Origin: Straminergon stramineum
Lineage: Eukaryota; Streptophyta; Bryopsida; Hypnales; Calliergonaceae
Direction of reading: 5' to 3'
Assembly (NCBI GenBank): GCA_963920665.1
Contig: OY987263.1
Span: 25,904,547-25,968,546, forward strand
Length of the DNA: 64,000 bases
How positions within the stretch are numbered: the first letter of the stretch is position 1; every line of letters starts with the position of its first letter. Both the position numbers and the translations under genes were made by a program. The notes below the pieces were generated by a model that saw only the letters and a list, made by a program, of their open reading frames with translations, was not told where the DNA came from and made no database searches. Of this stretch, positions 60,136 through 64,000 are shown piece by piece.

Positions 60136-60540
60136 AACTTCGCAACGATGACCGTAGAATTGAATCTCACCTGTAACGTGAGTGGCAGGAGAATCCAATT
60201 CTAACATGATGAATTGAGAATGGGATGCCAGCTGGACAAGTGATCATAACATAGTGATATTCAGAGATTGTATCGTACATAAATGGATATTAGGTGCTGG
60301 TATCTGTTCTTGTACTAAAGAATCGCTTTATGATAAAACGTTCTTATGTGTCCAGACTTGAGTAGATGTGTAGTTAGGTTGAGAGGTGAAGGACTATCCT
60401 AAGTTATAACCCGAACTATTACTCTTTATATTTCCAACTTGGGGCAGACTATTCTGAAACCTTGATAATATTACTGACCGGAATAAAACTCCTGAAATTC
60501 TTATTACACCTCCTACAACTTCTGATACTAGTTTTGAATT
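60136..60540 (+). other. 3' flank of the reductase gene
   Basis: Non-coding; probably 3' UTR and spacer. No element is recognised before the sulfate transporter-like sequence starts at about 60541. Confidence 0.45.
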
Positions 60541-60681
60541 CAAGTTTCATCACACTGAAGAGGTAATCAACCACCTCTTGAAAAATGTGTGCACTAGCTC
60601 CGCAGTTCCAGAAAGAATGTGTAGTTTCAGACTATTCTGAAATTCAAATCCATTTCCATGTCACCATCAACCAAAATTTCG

Positions 60682-61278
60682 TTAACCCCTAAAGGACCAT
60701 AAGGCCACCGCCTGGCTTCTGCAACTACATTTGTAGAAACTTTGATATGCTAATCTCACTAATAACTTTTGAACAACAAAGAGACCCTAGATGATTTTTT
60801 CCACCAAATTTGTTGGTACAATCTGATATGATCAAGTATGTGATTTTCAGTGAATTTTTTGAGAATGGACAAGACTCTTTGGGATGTCACTTCACATTCT
60901 CATATCTTTTTTTCTACATCTCAAAATTATTTGAAAAAAATGACACATCAATATCATGATGATATGTATCCATGGAAAAAAAAATTAGAGTTTTGGGAGC
61001 ACTTTTGAGCATTCCAATTTCAACATCCCCATTTTAGGGTATGCACAAAGTACTACATAACCAAACATCTTTTGTCAATCTTGTCAACAATGGCATTTTC
61101 TCAAAAATTGTACGATTTCCTTGTTCTTTTTTTCATAGGAAAGCTACATAAGTCTTCTTTCATTTCAACAATAGCGATCATCAAAATTATTCCACACAAA
61201 TGAAGAATTATGCTTGTTACAAGATCTAGTCAAGAAAACAAGAGCTATGCTCAAACACCCTTGGTCCTTTAAGGGTGA
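60682..61278. mobile_element. TTAA-type non-autonomous element, copy 8 (right end degraded)
   Basis: Left TTAACCCCTAAAGGACCATAAGG; right TTGGTCCTTTAAGGGTGAAA, where the final GGGGTTAA is altered. It abuts a family C element. It is inserted in transporter pseudogene intron sequence. Confidence 0.75.
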
Positions 61279-61813
61279 AAATGGCGGTATTTGATAAACT
61301 TACCACTGTGGCTTGTTTTGATTGGTTAAAGAGAGGAAAATTAAGATTGATAATGGTCATTGCTTACTTGTCCAAATTTTTAAGAAATTTCATTCATTTG
61401 GTGTCAGTGAGAAATTTGAGAGAAGTGTCTACTTCTACCAATTGGTAGTATGTTAGTGAGTACAAATCCACCTAATATAATCTAAATGGAGGAGATTTTA
61501 GCCCTTGTGATATGTCTTAATTGGTTTAGCAATCAAAGAAGTCAAAGGGCTAAACTTTCCTATATTAAGATTATGTCTAATAATTGCAAAGTAGGCCAAG
61601 TCATCAAAAATAATCCTTGGTCATCACCAACCTCACTACAAGCAGATTAATAGGTCCTAATTAGTGATTATTTTTTATAACTTGGCCTATTTTGCAATTA
61701 CCTAGTCATTTTACATTTAGACCATGCGTTCTGAAATCTATACCTTTCTTGGACTTTAGAGGTAAAGAAGGGCAGGAATGGAAAAATGCCCTATGGAATA
61801 CTGCCATTTTAAC
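61277..61813. mobile_element. Family C inverted-repeat element, long copy
   Basis: Left AAAATGGCGGTATTTGATAA and right GGAATACTGCCATTTTAAC are inverted. The right part shares CTGAAATCTATACC and GGAAAAATG with the 116-bp copy at 16102-16217. Confidence 0.65.
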
Positions 61814-61935
61814 AAACTTTCCCATCTACCACCCCAATCACAAGATTCAACCACTTGAACATGTGATGACAAGTGACACTTCCTAACAAATTGAACTAAT
61901 TGTGTGTAAAATCAAACCTTCATAAGAAATTAAAA

Positions 61936-62698
61936 GATCATTGTCAATATCGTCAAAAAAAGTTGAAAATTGCCAAAAATTATACAAACCTTTATAAAAT
62001 TCGCAGCTTTTTGATGATATTGACAACATTTGATATTTTAATTATTTTTGGATTTTTTGGATCAATTATGTGCATTATGAATTCTGATATTTGAAAAAAA
62101 AATAGAACCCAAAAACACATAGTACAACTATGAAATATATATTGAACACATTGTCCAATTCCACAAATATTTCAATTGCAAGGGCATTAAGATGTAACAA
62201 TGGTCCATGTTGCAATCTATACTCTCTCTACAATGGCTAATGCTATCCCATGCTTTGAATTCCAAAAAAGAATTCAAATCCAACTATAAGAACCAACATC
62301 ACTTCCATATTTGTCAAATTGTTGATATTTTAAATAGTCTATTAATGTCAATTTCCTTCAATTTTGTATTCTATACAACAATCTAAAATGATATATACCA
62401 ACATGCCAAGTCACAAAAGTTTTTTTGAAGTTCTAAGAAAAAATCGATAAAGGATAAAGCAATTACAAAAATGGTGAACAAAACCAAGTTTTAGACATGC
62501 CTAACTTTGAAATTCATTTTCTTTCAAATCACAACTAATTTTTCTTCAATTGAATCTTCTATGGTTACGTCTATTATATCACACGCTACAACTTTCGTGT
62601 ATCTACTTTTGGACTTTGTCCATTGATGCTTATGGTATGGTTGTTTGAATGAAAATGTTTCAAATTTGTACTTAGTTTTGTTTGTCATTGTACTAATT
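61936..62698. other. AT-rich sequence of unknown origin inside the transporter pseudogene
   Basis: It replaces the region where exons 5-9 should be. No similarity to the parent gene was seen and no ORF of note. Confidence 0.4.
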
Positions 62699-63020
62699 TG
62701 ACTCAAATTCTTTTTCAAAGTTGCATGCTTCCTAAACTTCTACTTAGTTGATTCAACCTTAAACCCTAATCCTAAACCTACACAATATGAATATACTAAT
62801 CTAATTCAAATTCTTTTGTATGTACTCTGAATATGTTATATAAGAATTTAACTTATTACAAAGGGAACCAAAAAATTGACAATTTTAAGACATTATGCAT
62901 GATGTGTTAATACATTCATGACATTAGTGATGGTTTTGAATATAATTTTGATATGAGATAGTTAACGCTTTGCAGCTATCACAAATATAGACACTAATGG
63001 TATCCTTGCATTTGAGGAGA

Positions 63021-63950
63021 TTAACCCCTAAAGGACCAAGGCCATTTTTTTGTCTAAAACCACTCAAAACTGCCATTTCTGCTGCATTCACCCCAAAAAA
63101 TCTCAAAGAATACTTTTTGAAAATCTAACCGCAGGATCTTGTACTTTACTTGTCTCAGACCATGTGGTAAAAATTTCATGAATTTTCACCTCATAGATTG
63201 AGAGATATTAGCATTCAAAGTTGGAAAAAGAAATTTTTTTGAACATTGGCCTGCAATTTCAGATGACTTTGACCACCTTTTGTTGAAATTTTTTGTACTA
63301 TGGAATTTGAATTAAAATTTTTTTGTGTTGAAGAATTGAGTTGATATTCTAGGAAAAAAATTTCAAAAGAAAAACTCTTGATTTTCATTCTCTAAAAAAT
63401 TTGTTAAGTAGAAGTAGGTCCAAGATTACATGAAAAACTAAATCGTTAATAGCTCTAAGATGGGATTGAAACACAATAATCCCAACAGTGATATTGTTCT
63501 AGCAAACAAACTTAACCTTGTCAAACAACTTTTTTTTGAAAAATTGTGAAAATTGCATTCAGAAATGAATCCTATAAGTTATTTTTTCAAGAAGATGCTC
63601 ATATTGCCCAAAAAACAAGATTGTTCATAACTTTCACATCACTTATCCAAATGGAATGAATCAAAGCTTCAAATGTAGATAAAAATATAATCTATAAGAA
63701 AAAATATTCAAAAAAAATATTTTAAGTTTTTGTGGATTTGTTTTTCTGCCCGGTGACGTGTAAATTATGTTTAAGAGGGTATAACTTTTGCTCCTAGGCA
63801 CCGATTGAAACAAAAATTATGTTCCCAAGAAGCTAATCAATTTTTCTATCTTGTGGGAAAGTTTTAAAAAATCACTAAAAATTGAGGTCATAGGAACCTA
63901 TCCAAAATCCATTTTGTCCCCCGAGGGGACAATGGTCCTTTAGGGGTTAA
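63021..63950. mobile_element. TTAA-type non-autonomous element, copy 9 (full length, in pseudogene exon)
   Basis: Left TTAACCCCTAAAGGACCAAGG, right TGGTCCTTTAGGGGTTAA, 930 bp, TTAA at both ends. The intact parent exon reads GAGATTGAGAAGG at this place, and the filled copy GAGA-TTAA ... TTAA-GAAGG. This shows a TTAA target (one base different in the parent). The interior contains no transposase ORF. Confidence 0.92.
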
Positions 63951-64000
63951 GAAGGTAGTGTAGAAGCAAGACATTCAAGTAATTATTGCCTTTGTCACTT

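Larger units (their letters stand above)
60541..64000 (+). pseudogene. Broken partial copy of the sulfate transporter gene, with mobile-element insertions
   Basis: Segments appear in the same order as in the intact gene. 60541-60665 matches the end of exon 4 and start of intron 4 (51115-51250). 61818-61935 matches intron 4 (51248-51370). 62699-63020 matches the end of intron 9 and the start of exon 10 (to about 54064), and 63951-64000 the rest of exon 10 and start of intron 10. Exons 5-9 are missing. The interrupted exon 10 has an in-frame stop after the insertion (GTG TAG where the parent has ATG AGG). Inserted elements occupy 60682-61813 and 63021-63950. It continues past the window. Confidence 0.85.

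Noticed and set aside
62757..62780. CCCTAA-like strings as telomeric repeats
   Set aside because: They belong to the transporter intron minisatellite unit and are not in perfect tandem array.
1332..63950. Reading the TTAA family as PIF/Harbinger (Tourist) elements with TTA/TAA duplication
   Set aside because: With a 3-bp duplication the element ends would be asymmetric (ACCCC versus GGGG). TTAA duplication gives symmetric CCCC/GGGG ends and fits both empty sites. It stays an alternative until an autonomous copy is found.

Overview
This looks like nuclear DNA of a land plant. It is AT-rich and intron-rich, and the five recognisable protein genes are all plant housekeeping or transport genes with GT-AG introns and plant-type targeting peptides. 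One of them encodes a subunit of the plastid heteromeric acetyl-CoA carboxylase. A telo-box lies in one promoter. The sequence alone does not settle whether this is a bryophyte, lycophyte, fern or gymnosperm. There are no bacterial operons, rRNA genes or CRISPR arrays, and I recognised no tRNA genes.

Layout: (1) 308-932, minus strand: 5' part of the plastid carboxyltransferase alpha subunit gene (CAC3/accA), running off the left edge. (2) 1.3-17 kb: gene-poor DNA full of short non-autonomous inverted-repeat elements, including a 1.49 kb foldback element with a 13-bp target-site duplication and a decayed ORF at about 10.5-11 kb. (3) 17.0-18.4 kb: a small GC-richer island with a possible lineage-specific gene. 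(4) 23494-26409, plus: a complete 10-exon SurE-type phosphatase gene. (5) 26.4-34.6 kb: more repeats. (6) 34877-36862, plus: a complete 4-exon phosphatidylserine decarboxylase gene of the mitochondrial type. (7) 37-49 kb: repeats and minisatellites. (8) 49075-54939, plus: a complete 11-exon sulfate transporter gene (643 aa) with an STAS domain. (9) 57877-60135, plus: a 3-exon zinc-free medium-chain reductase gene. (10) 60541 to the window end: a broken partial copy of the sulfate transporter gene, interrupted by mobile elements.

The genes do not form a pathway cluster. Their neighbourhood reflects plant gene order plus one local duplication of the transporter.

The strongest hunt result is a family of about 11 non-autonomous elements with termini like TTAACCCCTAAAGG...CCTTTAGGGGTTAA, 0.38-0.93 kb long. 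Two comparisons inside this window show a filled and an empty site. One copy sits in a repeat whose unfilled relative is at 3468-3471; the other sits in the duplicated transporter exon, whose intact parent is at about 54065. Both show insertion into a single TTAA with TTAA duplicated, which is the hallmark of piggyBac-type transposition. Lineages of other inverted-repeat elements are nested around them.
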